A DNA stretch of 64,000 nucleotides from Chitinibacter sp. SCUT-21 (GCA_041874755.1 CP102611.1:2356001-2420000); one strand, 5' to 3'; counted from the stretch's first letter, positions 17,098 to 26,496 are shown. Notes: a model not told the origin generated them from the letters alone. Numbers and translations: made by a program.

Positions 17098-17736
17098 TTA
17101 TTTTTTAGCTGGCGCTTTTTGCTTGAGCAACTCGTTGATGACGTTGGTGATTGTGCCATCTTCACGGCCTACCATTGATGGGCTGGTGACCCATTTGCCA
17201 TTCACCACAAACATCGGTACGCCATCGACTGCGTAAGTTTTGGTCATTTCGCTGAGTTTGTTGAGCTGATTTTTGGTTGAGAAGCCGTTGTAGTTGGCTT
17301 TGAATTTGTTAACGTCGATACCTTGTTTTTTCACCCAGTCAAACAAAACATCTTCTTTACGTAGTTCAACACGGTCTTGTTGAATTGCTTTAAACACAGC
17401 CATCTGATGTTTTTTTGTTAAACCCATGGCTTCAAGCGCCAAAAAGATTTTGGCGTGACCTTCCATGTCATTGCGACCATCCCACATCACGTGAACGCGG
17501 CGGAAGTTCACATTTTTAGGCAGTTTTGCTTCCCACGCTTCTACTGCGGGCTCAATGGCAAAGCAGTGCGGGCAGCCATACCAGAAAAACTCGATTACTT
17601 CTTGTTTACCGGCTACTGCCACGGGTTGTGGTTTGGCTAGGGCTTTGTATTCTTTACCTTCGGTAAACGCATTTGCGCCTGCGGCAGCGAGCAAACTTGC
17701 AGTGATGACAAAAGTTTTAATCCATTGTTTTAACAT
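17098..17736 (-). CDS. dsbA: Periplasmic thiol:disulfide interchange protein DsbA
   Basis: The 212-residue protein has a signal peptide (KQWIKTFVITASLLAAAGAN, cleavage after ANA near residue 23) and the thioredoxin-fold active site C55-P-H-C58. The cis-proline loop is seen as GVPMFVVNG. DsbA oxidises cysteine pairs of exported proteins and is recycled by DsbB. A TTG start 12 nt upstream is possible, but the ATG at 17736 has GGAG six bases before it. The neighbouring SPOR gene upstream on the same strand is the usual betaproteobacterial arrangement. Confidence 0.94.
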   Translation of the reverse strand: MLKQWIKTFVITASLLAAAGANAFTEGKEYKALAKPQPVAVAGKQEVIEFFWYGCPHCFAIEPAVEAWEAKLPKNVNFRRVHVMWDGRNDMEGHAKIFLALEAMGLTKKHQMAVFKAIQQDRVELRKEDVLFDWVKKQGIDVNKFKANYNGFSTKNQLNKLSEMTKTYAVDGVPMFVVNGKWVTSPSMVGREDGTITNVINELLKQKAPAKK

Positions 17737-17796
17737 CTTCAGCTCCAATAAAGCGTAGGCAGTCTGCTGCCGACGGTAACAAAGAAATAAGTTGAA

Positions 17797-18480
17797 TTAG
17801 TTGGCTTTGACAACGGTGCTGTCAATGCCATTGTTTTTTAATAAATTGCGGGTGCGATCTAGCTCTGCCTGATCGTTAAACGGGCCGACGCGTACGCGAT
17901 GCCAAACACCTTTTTCGGGCAGTTCAGTCGTTTGTATACGAGACTCGATCCCTAATAGCGCCAATTTAGCCTTCAGATTATCGGCATCATTTTCATTTTG
18001 AAAGGCGCCAACCTGCAGTAAGCCAGGTTTTGGAGCTGTCGCTGTGGCTATCGTTGGGGCAGGGCTTGCACTCGCTTTGGGTTTGCTGGTCGCCGTGGCT
18101 TCTTTTGGAGCATCGCTCACTTCTGGCAGCATTTTATAAAAATCAAATCGATCTTCGCTGGCGTTGGCGGCTTCCGGTTTGCTGGCAACTGGGGGCGCCG
18201 TCATGACCGGTACAACCTCTTTACCATTGCCAGGTTGCAAGATCTCGGGCGGCGTCGTAGCCGTTTCTGGACCTGAGGCTAGCATGTCATTTGGTGTGGT
18301 TTGTTCTTTATTAAATGGATTGCCGCTGTAATTGAGGTAAACCGCAACAGCAACCGCAATGCCGATCCCGACAAAAAGGCCAACTAAGAGTCCGGTGAGC
18401 AAAGAGCTTCCGCCTGCTTTAGTTTGGTTGTTTGAATTAGATCGTCCGCTGTTACGGCTAGACTTCATGTCGCGGCTCAT
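17797..18480 (-). CDS. SPOR-domain cell-division protein, FtsN-like
   Basis: The 227-residue protein has a short cytoplasmic N-terminus, one membrane helix (about residues 26-50), a Pro/Ala/Thr-rich periplasmic linker and a C-terminal SPOR domain (about 153-227, LLQVGAFQNENDADNLKAKL). SPOR domains bind denuded septal glycan, and this layout is that of FtsN. GGAG precedes the ATG. It lies upstream of dsbA with a 60-nt gap. Sequence conservation outside the SPOR domain is too low to be certain it is the FtsN orthologue. Confidence 0.85.
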   Translation of the reverse strand: MSRDMKSSRNSGRSNSNNQTKAGGSSLLTGLLVGLFVGIGIAVAVAVYLNYSGNPFNKEQTTPNDMLASGPETATTPPEILQPGNGKEVVPVMTAPPVASKPEAANASEDRFDFYKMLPEVSDAPKEATATSKPKASASPAPTIATATAPKPGLLQVGAFQNENDADNLKAKLALLGIESRIQTTELPEKGVWHRVRVGPFNDQAELDRTRNLLKNNGIDSTVVKAN

Positions 18481-18695
18481 ACGTTCTCCGGTGCCCGAAC
18501 TTTAAAAACTGACTGAGTCGTGATTCTACCCCGCTCAATGGGCTTGTCTAGTTGAAGACCCCTCAGATGGCAATCATTTACATATCCATGCAATATTTTG
18601 TCATTAGCCGAGCAAATTGATGCGAAAGAATCGGTGATGTGTCACACAGTCAGATTGCTTTGACGAAAAAACCGCAAAAAGTTGCATCAAGGGGC

Positions 18696-18723
18696 TTGCG
18701 GAAAATATTAGCTCGTGTAGAAT
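18696..18723 (+). promoter_or_regulatory. tRNA-Thr promoter
   Basis: TTGCGG (18696-18701), a 16-nt spacer and TAGAAT (18718-18723) precede the tRNA by 12 nt. The GCGC-rich discriminator just after the -10 box is typical of stringently controlled stable-RNA promoters. Confidence 0.7.
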
Positions 18724-18735
18724 GCGCAGCTCTTA

Positions 18736-18811
18736 GCCGATGTAGCTCAGTTGGTAGAGCACCTGACTTGTAATCAGGGGGTCGCGAGTTCGATTCCTGC
18801 CGTCGGCACCA
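18736..18811 (+). tRNA. tRNA-Thr (anticodon TGT)
   Basis: The 76-nt cloverleaf begins GCCGATG and ends CGTCGGCACCA with an encoded CCA. The D arm (AGCTCAGTTGGTAGAGC), the anticodon arm CTGACTTGTAATCAG and the T arm with GTTCGATTC are all intact. The acceptor stem has one T-G wobble. Confidence 0.97.
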
Positions 18812-18819
18812 AGAATATC

Positions 18820-18849
18820 AAAGGGTTAGCAAGCAATTGCTAACCCTTT
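18820..18849 (+). terminator. tRNA-Thr terminator
   Basis: A 13-bp perfect stem (AAAGGGTTAGCAA with its complement) and GCAA loop start 9 nt after the tRNA, followed by GTCGTTT. The T-run lies mostly inside the stem. Confidence 0.8.
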
Positions 18850-19068
18850 GTCGTTTCTACCTCCTCAATTGCTGCACTTTTGCGGTGATCATGCAAAATT
18901 CCGCCAGCCGCGCTGTTCATTTGTCTTTTCAAGTTGCAACTCTTCATTGCGAAGATTTTTCCTGAGTCTTTTGGTGTGGTTTCTACTGGCTTCGTTTGAT
19001 GCTTGGCAAGCTGTGCGGGAGCGAACTGGCATACAATCGGTGCATTCTGGCGTTTTGGATGTGTATTG

Positions 19069-19854
19069 ATGCGAACCATTACCAGCACTGCGGTCTTGTC
19101 TTTGGACGAAATCCTTGCTTTAACTTTGGATGCCGGTTTGCTCATGCATCAATCGGGCGCAGGCACGCACCGCACTTCGAGCGCGATGCAGCGCATTGCT
19201 AAATCGCTGGGGGCGGCGCGGGTGGAGACGATGATTTCGTCGACCAATATCGGCGCCACCGTCGAGCGCGCGGGCGAGGTGGGCAATGAGACGCAAACTG
19301 CGTTTCGCAAAGCGCCGCATATGGGCGCGAATTTTTCCACGCTTTCTTCCGTACGCCGCTGGCTGCATCAGCTTGAGCAAGGCGAGCTGGATTTGCATGC
19401 AGCGCGTACGCAATTGAGCGAAATCGCCAAACGCGCCATTCATTATCCACGCTGGTTTATTACGCTGATGGTGGGTATCTCTTGCGGCGCCTTTGCAGCG
19501 CTATTTGGTGGCGATATACCTGCCATACTCGGTACCACGATAGGAGCGACGGCGGGGATGGCTGTGCGGTTTTGGCTGGTGCTGCGCCATTTTAAACCGT
19601 CGATTTTCGCTACCGCAGGCAGCTTTGTCGCGCTGCTGCTCACTGGGCTATTGGCGCGTTCGCTCAGTACTACGCCCGATGCGGCGCTGGCGGCGTCGGT
19701 GCTATTTTTGATTCCGGGTGTGCCGCTGATTAATGGTGCGTCGGATTTACTGAATGGCAATTATCTGAACGGCATGGTGCGCTTTACGATGAGCGCGGTG
19801 ATTATTTTTGGCATCGCAGTGGGGGTGAGTATTGCCCTGCGGATCTTAGGTTAA
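19069..19854 (+). CDS. ThrE-type threonine/serine exporter, N-terminal (DUF1212) subunit
   Basis: The 261-residue protein has the DUF1212 cytoplasmic domain (residues 12-130, with LTLDAGLLMHQSGAGTHRTS) followed by about five membrane segments and the motif LIPGVPLINGASDLL. In split ThrE systems this subunit pairs with a short DUF3815 subunit, encoded next. They are thought to export threonine, serine or related small molecules; the substrate here is inferred from the family. The ATG at 19069 is preferred to an upstream start at 19003 because homologues begin near this DUF1212 region. Confidence 0.85.
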   Translation: MRTITSTAVLSLDEILALTLDAGLLMHQSGAGTHRTSSAMQRIAKSLGAARVETMISSTNIGATVERAGEVGNETQTAFRKAPHMGANFSTLSSVRRWLHQLEQGELDLHAARTQLSEIAKRAIHYPRWFITLMVGISCGAFAALFGGDIPAILGTTIGATAGMAVRFWLVLRHFKPSIFATAGSFVALLLTGLLARSLSTTPDAALAASVLFLIPGVPLINGASDLLNGNYLNGMVRFTMSAVIIFGIAVGVSIALRILG

Positions 19855-19865
19855 GAGGGGTGGCG

Positions 19866-20339
19866 ATGAATACCTCTATTATTTCGATTTGGGCCATGGA
19901 GTTATGGGCAGCGCCGGCAGCTTTGGGTTTTGCGCTGCTATTTAATGTACCGCCGCGTACCTTGTGGATGTGTGGCGCGCTGGCCATCGCTGGCCATGCT
20001 TGTCGCAAGCTGGTGATGGTTGGCGGTGGCGATATTGTGCTGGCGACGCTGTGCGCCGGTTTGCTGATCGGCTTTTTTGCCGAATGGTGGGGCGCGCGCA
20101 AGGACGAACCCGCCGCGATTTACGCCGTGAGCGCTGCGATCCCGATGGTGCCCGGCACGTATATGTACAAAGCGGTGCAGGGCCTGCTCGGCATCGCCAC
20201 CTTGCCGCATAGCGCCGACGGCACGCAATTGCTGGTCAGCGCCGGCGTCAGTGGTATTACCGCGTGCATGATTGTGATTGCACTGGCCTTTGGTGTTGCT
20301 GCGCCGATGTTGCTGTGGCCGCGCACGAGTCATCGTTAA
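19866..20339 (+). CDS. ThrE-type exporter, C-terminal (DUF3815) subunit
   Basis: The 157-residue protein has four to five membrane segments and the signature AAIPMVPGTYMYKA, matching the small subunit of split threonine/serine exporters. The start at 19866 has GAGGGG at proper spacing and is 11 nt after the upstream gene, so the two are co-transcribed and presumably form one transporter in the inner membrane. Confidence 0.85.
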   Translation: MNTSIISIWAMELWAAPAALGFALLFNVPPRTLWMCGALAIAGHACRKLVMVGGGDIVLATLCAGLLIGFFAEWWGARKDEPAAIYAVSAAIPMVPGTYMYKAVQGLLGIATLPHSADGTQLLVSAGVSGITACMIVIALAFGVAAPMLLWPRTSHR

Positions 20340-20374
20340 TATTGAGTTTGAGCTTATTTTTAGGGTTATTTGTT

Positions 20375-20932
20375 ATGCCAAACAAGTGCATTTTTTTGTT
20401 GCTGATTCTGCTCTCCGGCTGTGCGACGGTGCAAACCGAATTAAAAATCCCCTCTGCCCAAGTTAAAAAAGTCACTCAGTTGCAGATCGCATTTTTACAG
20501 GATCTGAGTCAGATCAAAACACCGCAGCTTGCGCTTTGTTTGGCCCAAAATGGGGCTTATGACCCAACGAATATTTTTGTGGGCGACGGCAGTTCAGCAC
20601 TGGTGCGCCAATTTAATTCGCGGCTGGAATTTGAGTTGGAAGATGTTTTTAAACCGCATGAATTTAAGACCCGCGCTTTTGTGGTGAGCGCAAATTACAA
20701 AATTGATCATTCCCTGTATCAAGACAGTCACATTCTTTTGCTGCACGCCCAACCGGTATATTGCGGATATGGAAATGTCGTATGGGAGGCTAGTGCTGCC
20801 CTATATCAAAGGGATATTTCGACGCCAGTGTTGATTGCACCCAAAATGGAAATAGCGAAAGGCGCACGCTTGAACCTAGTGCACGGGATGAAGAACAGCA
20901 TGGCACAGCAGGGCTTTATTGCTAAGAAGTAG
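20375..20932 (+). CDS. Hypothetical lipoprotein
   Basis: The 185-residue protein starts with a lipoprotein signal (MPNKCIFLLLILLSGC; lipobox LSGC with the cysteine at residue 16). The mature part has no domain I recognise and contains two further cysteines that could bond (C54 and about C133). It follows the exporter genes by 35 nt and ends before a bidirectional terminator. The ATG at 20375 is the only start that gives a proper signal peptide. Confidence 0.75.
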   Translation: MPNKCIFLLLILLSGCATVQTELKIPSAQVKKVTQLQIAFLQDLSQIKTPQLALCLAQNGAYDPTNIFVGDGSSALVRQFNSRLEFELEDVFKPHEFKTRAFVVSANYKIDHSLYQDSHILLLHAQPVYCGYGNVVWEASAALYQRDISTPVLIAPKMEIAKGARLNLVHGMKNSMAQQGFIAKK

Positions 20933-20977
20933 CTTTTTTGTCGACTGTGGTTCAGTCGCCATGCGCTTAGCGCAATA

Positions 20978-21010
20978 AAAAGGGGGTTGCATTGCAGCCC
21001 CCTTTGTTTT
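20978..21010. terminator. Bidirectional terminator between the lipoprotein gene and ftsX
   Basis: AAAGGGGGTTGCA pairs with TGCAGCCCCCTTT with one wobble, flanked by A-runs and T-runs. It serves the convergent lipoprotein gene and ftsX. Confidence 0.8.
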
Positions 21011-21911
21011 ATCGATACTGCCGCAAATGCCGCCCCACTGCGATCAGCGCACCGATTAGGCACAACAGGGCAATCGTTGCGCACACGACGATGATCGTTA
21101 ACAGATCAGGCGTTTTTAGCGCAAATTGCTGGCCGTACGATTGCGCGAGCGCGCTAATTGTTGGGTTGATGTGCGCGACTGCCCCCCAGACGATGGCGAC
21201 GGCAAACAGCCCTCCGACGATGCCTTGCACCACGGCGCTGTGAATGAAGGGGCGGCGGATAAAGGCGTCGGTGGCGCCGATCAGTTTGGCGACTTCGATT
21301 TCATCTTTGCGCGTTAAAATCTGCATCCGAATCGCGTTGCCGGTAATCAGCACCAAGGCCGCGCCAAGCATCACCAACACCACTTCAAACAGGTTTTGCC
21401 CCAGCTCGGTAATACGCGCGAGGCGGTGTGCCCATTCGGAATCAAGCTGCACTTCTTCAACGCCGGTTTGGCTGGCGAGCTCAGTTTTAATCGCTTCCAG
21501 CGCTTGCGGGCTATTGTCTTTGGCTTGCAAGATAAACGCGTCAGGCAGTGGGTTATCAGTCATGCCCGCCAGTAAATCAGCCGAGCCAAACTGGCTTTGC
21601 AGCTTTTTCAACGCTTCGTCTTTGGCGACAAATTGCACCACTTTTAGGCGTGGATCGTTTTCCAGCTTGTTTTGCAGCGCGGCCACTTGCGCACTTTCGG
21701 CGCTCGGCAGCATAAACACCGACAATTGCGGCTCAACTGAGATATTTTTGCTAATCCCTGCCACGCTGCTGACGATTAGCCATAGCGCCAGCGGAAAAGC
21801 GGCGGTAATGCCGATCACTAGCAGGTTGAGCAGGCTGCCGATCGGTTGGCGAAACAAGCCGCCGACCGAGCGAGTAAAGGCGAGGGTGTGGGAGCGGAAC
21901 CAGGCTTTCAT
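21009..21911 (-). CDS. ftsX: Cell-division ABC transporter permease FtsX
   Basis: The 300-residue protein has the FtsX topology: one N-terminal membrane helix, a periplasmic domain (about 50-165), then three helices at 170-300. With FtsE it activates septal amidases through the periplasmic loop and helps assemble the divisome. The second ATG (21911) is favoured because AAGGG lies six bases before it; another ATG lies at 21917. The gene follows ftsE by 12 nt. Confidence 0.93.
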   Translation of the reverse strand: MKAWFRSHTLAFTRSVGGLFRQPIGSLLNLLVIGITAAFPLALWLIVSSVAGISKNISVEPQLSVFMLPSAESAQVAALQNKLENDPRLKVVQFVAKDEALKKLQSQFGSADLLAGMTDNPLPDAFILQAKDNSPQALEAIKTELASQTGVEEVQLDSEWAHRLARITELGQNLFEVVLVMLGAALVLITGNAIRMQILTRKDEIEVAKLIGATDAFIRRPFIHSAVVQGIVGGLFAVAIVWGAVAHINPTISALAQSYGQQFALKTPDLLTIIVVCATIALLCLIGALIAVGRHLRQYR

Positions 21912-21923
21912 CGTCATCCCTTT

Positions 21924-22577
21924 TTAAGCGGTAAATTGGCCGTTTTTGAGGCGCAAAATGCGACGACCATAATCGGCCATCAGCGATTCATCGTGGGCGG
22001 AAATCACCAAAGTGACGCCCACTTGGTGGAATGATTTGAATAATTCCAAAATATCGTGCGCGTAATCGCGATCCAGATTGGCTGTGGGCTCATCGGCCAG
22101 CAAAATCGATGGTCGATGCACGACGGCGCGCGCGATGCACAGGCGTTGCTGCTCACCGCCGGAGAGTGAAATCGGGTTTAGTTTTTCTTTGCCCGCCAAG
22201 CCAACTTTATCGAGCGCGGCCAATACGCGGCGGCGACCTTCTTGATAATCAAAGCCAATAATATCGAGTGGCAGGCGCACATTGTCGAACACGCTGCGGT
22301 CGTACAAGATTTTGTGATCTTGGAAAATCAGTCCCAAATGGCGGCGCACAAACGGTAGCGAGCCACGGCTCATGCGCGCCAGATTTTGCCCATTGAGCAG
22401 CACCGCGCCGCTGCTGGGCTTTTCGATGCCGGCAATCAGTTTGAGTAGCGTTGATTTACCCGCGCCCGAATGGCCGGCCAAAAACACCAGCTCGCCGGTG
22501 GGGATTTCAAAGCTTAGATTTTTAATGGCGTCAAAACCGCCGGGGTAACTTTTACTGACTTGCTGAAACTGAATCAT
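21924..22577 (-). CDS. ftsE: Cell-division ATP-binding protein FtsE
   Basis: The 217-residue ABC ATPase has Walker A GHSGAGKST (residues 35-43), signature LSGGEQQR, Walker B ILLADEPTANLD and the H-loop ISAHDE. It forms the FtsEX complex with the next gene. AAAGGA precedes the ATG by five bases. Its 5' end overlaps the upstream acetyltransferase gene by 26 nt. Confidence 0.95.
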   Translation of the reverse strand: MIQFQQVSKSYPGGFDAIKNLSFEIPTGELVFLAGHSGAGKSTLLKLIAGIEKPSSGAVLLNGQNLARMSRGSLPFVRRHLGLIFQDHKILYDRSVFDNVRLPLDIIGFDYQEGRRRVLAALDKVGLAGKEKLNPISLSGGEQQRLCIARAVVHRPSILLADEPTANLDRDYAHDILELFKSFHQVGVTLVISAHDESLMADYGRRILRLKNGQFTA

Positions 22578-23130
22578 ACAAATCCTTTGTGGGTTGGGCG
22601 GTGGCCCAATCGGCGTAATTCAATTGGTATTGCAATAAATCGCAAGTTTGCCCGTCGCGCCAGATTACTAGCCGCGGGCCAACAAATTCAAAACCCAGCT
22701 TGGCGAGCACGCGGCCGCTGGCTGGGTTGCGCAGCAAATGATCGGACGTTAATCGGCGCATCTTTAACTGCTGAAAAGCAAATTGCACGACGGCGCGCGC
22801 GGCCTCGCTAGCAAAGCCTTGCCCCCAATAGGGCTGGCCGAGCCAATAGCCAAGTTCGGCGACATCGCCTTCAAAGCTTAAACCGACGCAGCCGAGTAAA
22901 TGCGGCACATCGTTAGCGCAAATCGCAAAGATGAATTCGCGCTGCGCAAGCTGATTGTCGCGGCAAGCGGCGATAAATTCCGCCGCCATCGCTGCGGTAT
23001 ACGGGTGAGGAATTCTCCCCGTATTGCCCGCTACCGCCCATTCTCCGCCGAGTTCAGCTAGATACGGCGCATCGGTATCTTGCAATGCGCGCAGCGTTAA
23101 TCGCTCGGTGTTTAAAGTGGGCAGCGTCAT
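22552..23130 (-). CDS. GNAT acetyltransferase, RimJ/RimL-like
   Basis: The 192-residue protein has the GNAT fold with LNTERLTLRAL at the start and the acetyl-CoA loop QPYWGQGFASEA at about 102-113. The group includes ribosomal-protein N-acetyltransferases, but the substrate is not predictable. It lies between ftsY and ftsE, overlapping ftsE by 26 nt, so it is translated from the same mRNA. The ATG at 23130 follows a TTG alternative and no clear Shine-Dalgarno is visible. Confidence 0.88.
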   Translation of the reverse strand: MTLPTLNTERLTLRALQDTDAPYLAELGGEWAVAGNTGRIPHPYTAAMAAEFIAACRDNQLAQREFIFAICANDVPHLLGCVGLSFEGDVAELGYWLGQPYWGQGFASEAARAVVQFAFQQLKMRRLTSDHLLRNPASGRVLAKLGFEFVGPRLVIWRDGQTCDLLQYQLNYADWATAQPTKDLYDSVSASQ

Positions 23131-23147
23131 CAACTTGGCTGCAGCGC

Positions 23148-24317
23148 TTATTCAAACAAGGCGTTGATGTATTCGCGCGCGTTAAACGGGCGCAAATCGT
23201 CAATGGTTTCGCCCACGCCGATAAAGCGTAATGGCACCGGGCGATTTTTGGCAATGGCAGCAATCACGCCGCCTTTGGCTGTGCCGTCGAGCTTGGTCAA
23301 TACCAAACCGGTCAGGCCTAACGCATCGTCAAACGATTTGGTTTGCGCCAAGGCGTTCTGGCCAGTGTTCGCATCGAGCACCAACAGCACTTCGTGCGGG
23401 CCAGTTGGGTCGGCTTTTTGCACCACACGTTTTACTTTTTTGATTTCTTCCATCAAATGCAATTGCGTTGGCAAACGACCTGCAGTGTCGACAATCACCA
23501 CGTCGATGCCGCGCGCTTTGGCCGAATTCACTGCGTCAAACGCCACCGCCGCCGCGTCGCCCGATTCTTGCGCGATCACGTGCACGCCATTGCGCTCGCC
23601 CCACACCACCAGCTGCTCACGCGCTGCGGCGCGGAACGTGTCGCCCGCCGCCAGCAAAACGCTCTTGCCTTGGCTTTGGAAGTATTTGGCGAGTTTACCA
23701 ATCGACGTCGTTTTGCCCGCACCGTTGACACCGGCGACCATCAAAATAAACGGCTTGTGACCGTCGACATTCAATGGCACTTGCAACGGCTCGATCAATT
23801 CAACCAAGCTGTCTTTCAACGCGCCTTTCAGTTCTTGCGGATCTTTCAACCCTTTCAGTGACACGCGCTCGCGCACGTCTTTGAGCAAATGTTGCGTTGC
23901 ATCCACGCCCATATCGGCGGTCAGCAGCACGGTTTCGAGTTCGTCGTACAAATCTTCGTCGATTTGCCCGCCGCCAAACACGCTGGCCAAACTTTTACCC
24001 AATTTATCGCGCGTTTTCGCCAAGCCCAGTTTCAGGCGCTCGGTCCACGATAGCTTGGGTTTTTCTTGCGGCTGCGCCACAGGCTCAAGGCGAGCTGGGT
24101 CGGTCTCGATGTATTGCTCTGCAGCCTTTGCTGGTTCTGGCGTGGAGGGCAATACCTCTGGTGCTACTGCGCTTGGTGCAGCGGGTGTTTCAGTGTTTGG
24201 GCTGCTGATCGCTTCGGTTTCAGCAGCGGTGCCCGTGGCAACTTCTGGCTGCGCTGGGCTTAAATCTTGCTCCGCTACGGTTTCAACGGGCTTCTTTTTT
24301 TTGAAAAAACTAAACAT
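23148..24317 (-). CDS. ftsY: Signal recognition particle receptor FtsY
   Basis: The 389-residue protein starts with a basic MFSFFKKKKP, followed by an Ala/Glu/Pro-rich acidic A domain (to about residue 85) and the NG GTPase. GTPase motifs are GVNGAGKTT (G1), DTAGRLPTQ (G3) and TKLDGTAKGG (G4). FtsY docks SRP-ribosome complexes to the SecYEG translocon. It heads the minus-strand group ftsY-GNAT-ftsE-ftsX and diverges from rsmD. Confidence 0.96.
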   Translation of the reverse strand: MFSFFKKKKPVETVAEQDLSPAQPEVATGTAAETEAISSPNTETPAAPSAVAPEVLPSTPEPAKAAEQYIETDPARLEPVAQPQEKPKLSWTERLKLGLAKTRDKLGKSLASVFGGGQIDEDLYDELETVLLTADMGVDATQHLLKDVRERVSLKGLKDPQELKGALKDSLVELIEPLQVPLNVDGHKPFILMVAGVNGAGKTTSIGKLAKYFQSQGKSVLLAAGDTFRAAAREQLVVWGERNGVHVIAQESGDAAAVAFDAVNSAKARGIDVVIVDTAGRLPTQLHLMEEIKKVKRVVQKADPTGPHEVLLVLDANTGQNALAQTKSFDDALGLTGLVLTKLDGTAKGGVIAAIAKNRPVPLRFIGVGETIDDLRPFNAREYINALFE

Positions 24318-24383
24318 GGGTTTGGCGCTCTCGCAGCAAATCGCGGAAAATAAACAATTATTGTCGATTTTACCGGAGCTGCC

Positions 24384-24968
24384 GTGTCAGCACAGCATAA
24401 AAATCAGGTGCGTATTATTGGCGGTCAATATAAACGCCGACTTTTGAAGTTTCCTGACTCTTTGGCCCTGCGCCCAACGCCCGATCGCGTGCGCGAAACG
24501 GTGTTCAATTGGCTAGGGCAAGACCTGACCGGGCAGGTGTGTTTGGATTTATTTTCTGGCAGCGGAGGCCTTGGCTTTGAAGCGGCCAGCCGCAATGCCA
24601 AGAAAGTGGTGATGGTGGAAATGGCCAAACCGGTGCACGCAGCGCTGAAAGCCAACGCGCAAATGTTGGGGGCGAATCATGTGGATGTGATTTTGAGCGA
24701 TGCCGAGCGCTATTTGGCGCGCAATACGCTGCAATTTGATTTGGTGTTGCTCGATCCGCCGTTTGCCACGCCTTTACTGGGCAAAGTGTTACCGCAAGTC
24801 GTGCCTTTTTTAGCTGAAGATGCGCGCGTGTATATTGAATGCGCCGAGTGGCCCGATCTGAGCGGCTGGGAAATTTTGCGTGAAGGCAAAGCCGGAACCG
24901 TTAAATATGCCGTATTATGCCGCGCATCGGTCTGTGATCAAAAAATAAGCGCTGAGATTGCAGAGTAA
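24384..24968 (+). CDS. rsmD: 16S rRNA m2G966 methyltransferase RsmD
   Basis: The 194-residue protein has the SAM-binding motif DLFSGSGGLGFEA and the catalytic LLDPPF of N6/N2 methyltransferases, plus the family N-terminus VRIIGGQYKRR. It methylates G966 of 16S rRNA. The start is GTG, with GGAG six bases before. It diverges from ftsY, a common arrangement. coaD, which often follows rsmD, is absent; a ferredoxin gene comes next. Confidence 0.94.
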   Translation: MSAQHKNQVRIIGGQYKRRLLKFPDSLALRPTPDRVRETVFNWLGQDLTGQVCLDLFSGSGGLGFEAASRNAKKVVMVEMAKPVHAALKANAQMLGANHVDVILSDAERYLARNTLQFDLVLLDPPFATPLLGKVLPQVVPFLAEDARVYIECAEWPDLSGWEILREGKAGTVKYAVLCRASVCDQKISAEIAE

Positions 24969-24970
24969 GG

Positions 24971-24999
24971 TTGTCGTTACTGCGCGAAAGTGGGACAAT
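24971..24999 (+). promoter_or_regulatory. Promoter of the ferredoxin gene
   Basis: TTGTCG (24971-24976), a 17-nt spacer and GACAAT (24994-24999) lie just after the rsmD stop and 44 nt before the ferredoxin ATG. Confidence 0.5.
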
Positions 25000-25031
25000 T
25001 CCCATATCTAGTTACTCGATTGTTTTGTTAA

Positions 25032-25295
<264 letters not shown>

Positions 25296-25320
25296 CCGAC
25301 TGTCGGCAATTTATTCAGAT

Positions 25321-25345
25321 AAACGGGCTATATGCCCGTTTTTTT
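25321..25345 (+). terminator. Ferredoxin gene terminator
   Basis: AAACGGGC, loop TATAT, GCCCGTTT and a run of seven T, 25 nt after the stop codon. Confidence 0.9.
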
Positions 25346-25434
25346 ATTCCCTTATAATTAGCATTAAATAATATTTTAATAATACTTAGGTCTCAACCTA
25401 AGAGTATTGGCAGTACGCAGTAAGGAGAATACAT

Positions 25435-26496
25435 ATGGGGCAATTCAATCTGAGGGCGCAAATCAAGCAAACGCTAGATATTGCGAAGACCTTAGTGCAT
25501 TCAAATCCATCCGAATCTATTCGCATTGCTTTGCAGGCCAAAGGGCGTGCTGAAATGCTAGGTCGTGGAGATTTGGAGACCGAGGCCGCTTTGGTTGAAT
25601 TAATGGCCTATCGTGCAATGCCTCAAACACCGCCAGAGCAAATTGAAGCCGCTGCATTGGCGACGATTGCGTTAGCCCAACGTCATCAACAAGATGATAT
25701 TTGGATTGAGGCGATGAATACTCATGCTGATATTTTGTATGGCACCAATCAATTTGATGCGGCAATGGATTATTGGCTGCGCTTACTGGAGGCGGGGATT
25801 GATCGTGACTGGCCTTATGCTCGTGTCGTGGCGTATATCGGTATTGGGAAATTGTTTTGGACTTTTGAAGATCCTCAATCCTGTTTGGCCTATTCAGATA
25901 AAGCCCAGCAAGAAATTAAGCTGATTAATCGAATCGAGCCCAAAGTATGCTTAATGATTAATTTGGCCGCATATGCTTATCAGCGCCGACAATATTATCT
26001 AGCGCATCAATATTTAGACCAAGCAGAAGCTTTGTTGGAAGGCATTGCATTTTGCGAATACGAGCCAGAAATTTATTACTATCGCGCCTATTTACGGCGG
26101 GCTGAGGGCAAGTTAGACGTAGCCTGTGAGCTATTCAAGCGCGCATTAACATTGAATGGGCACACCAGCAATGTATGGGCTCGTGCGGTGGCGATGATTG
26201 GTTTGGGCGAGCTTTATTTAACGATGAATATGCCCCACAAAGCACAGTACTTTATGTCGCAAGCCATGGAGATGACGTTAGCTACGCCCAATATTTACCG
26301 CTATCTGCTGATGCAGGCGTATGAAGGGTTGGCGAAATGCTACCAGGCAACAGGACAAACTGAGTTGGAGTTTCAGCACTGGGGGATGCATTTTGATTTG
26401 GCTGATGAATTGCTGCAGCACGGGATGAATCAACGCCTAGCGAGCTTTAAACGCCAATCTTTGCAGCTCCGCGTCCATGAGCTTGAGGCAGTTTGA
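25435..26496 (+). CDS. TPR-like helical repeat protein, unknown function
   Basis: The 353-residue protein is entirely helical in pattern, with repeated Tyr/Ala/Leu spacing typical of degenerate tetratricopeptide repeats (for example YYYRAYLRRAEGKLDVACEL and IGLGELYLTMNMPHKAQYF). No catalytic or membrane segment is present. Similar TPR halves occur in front of GGDEF or kinase domains in related bacteria, but this protein ends without one. A good AAGGAG precedes the ATG. It stands alone between a terminator and a convergent DedA gene. Confidence 0.7.
   Translation: MGQFNLRAQIKQTLDIAKTLVHSNPSESIRIALQAKGRAEMLGRGDLETEAALVELMAYRAMPQTPPEQIEAAALATIALAQRHQQDDIWIEAMNTHADILYGTNQFDAAMDYWLRLLEAGIDRDWPYARVVAYIGIGKLFWTFEDPQSCLAYSDKAQQEIKLINRIEPKVCLMINLAAYAYQRRQYYLAHQYLDQAEALLEGIAFCEYEPEIYYYRAYLRRAEGKLDVACELFKRALTLNGHTSNVWARAVAMIGLGELYLTMNMPHKAQYFMSQAMEMTLATPNIYRYLLMQAYEGLAKCYQATGQTELEFQHWGMHFDLADELLQHGMNQRLASFKRQSLQLRVHELEAV

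Noticed and set aside
18840..19145. 101-codon minus-strand frame between tRNA-Thr and the exporter gene
   Set aside because: It overlaps the tRNA terminator and the exporter gene 5' end and shows no family resemblance.
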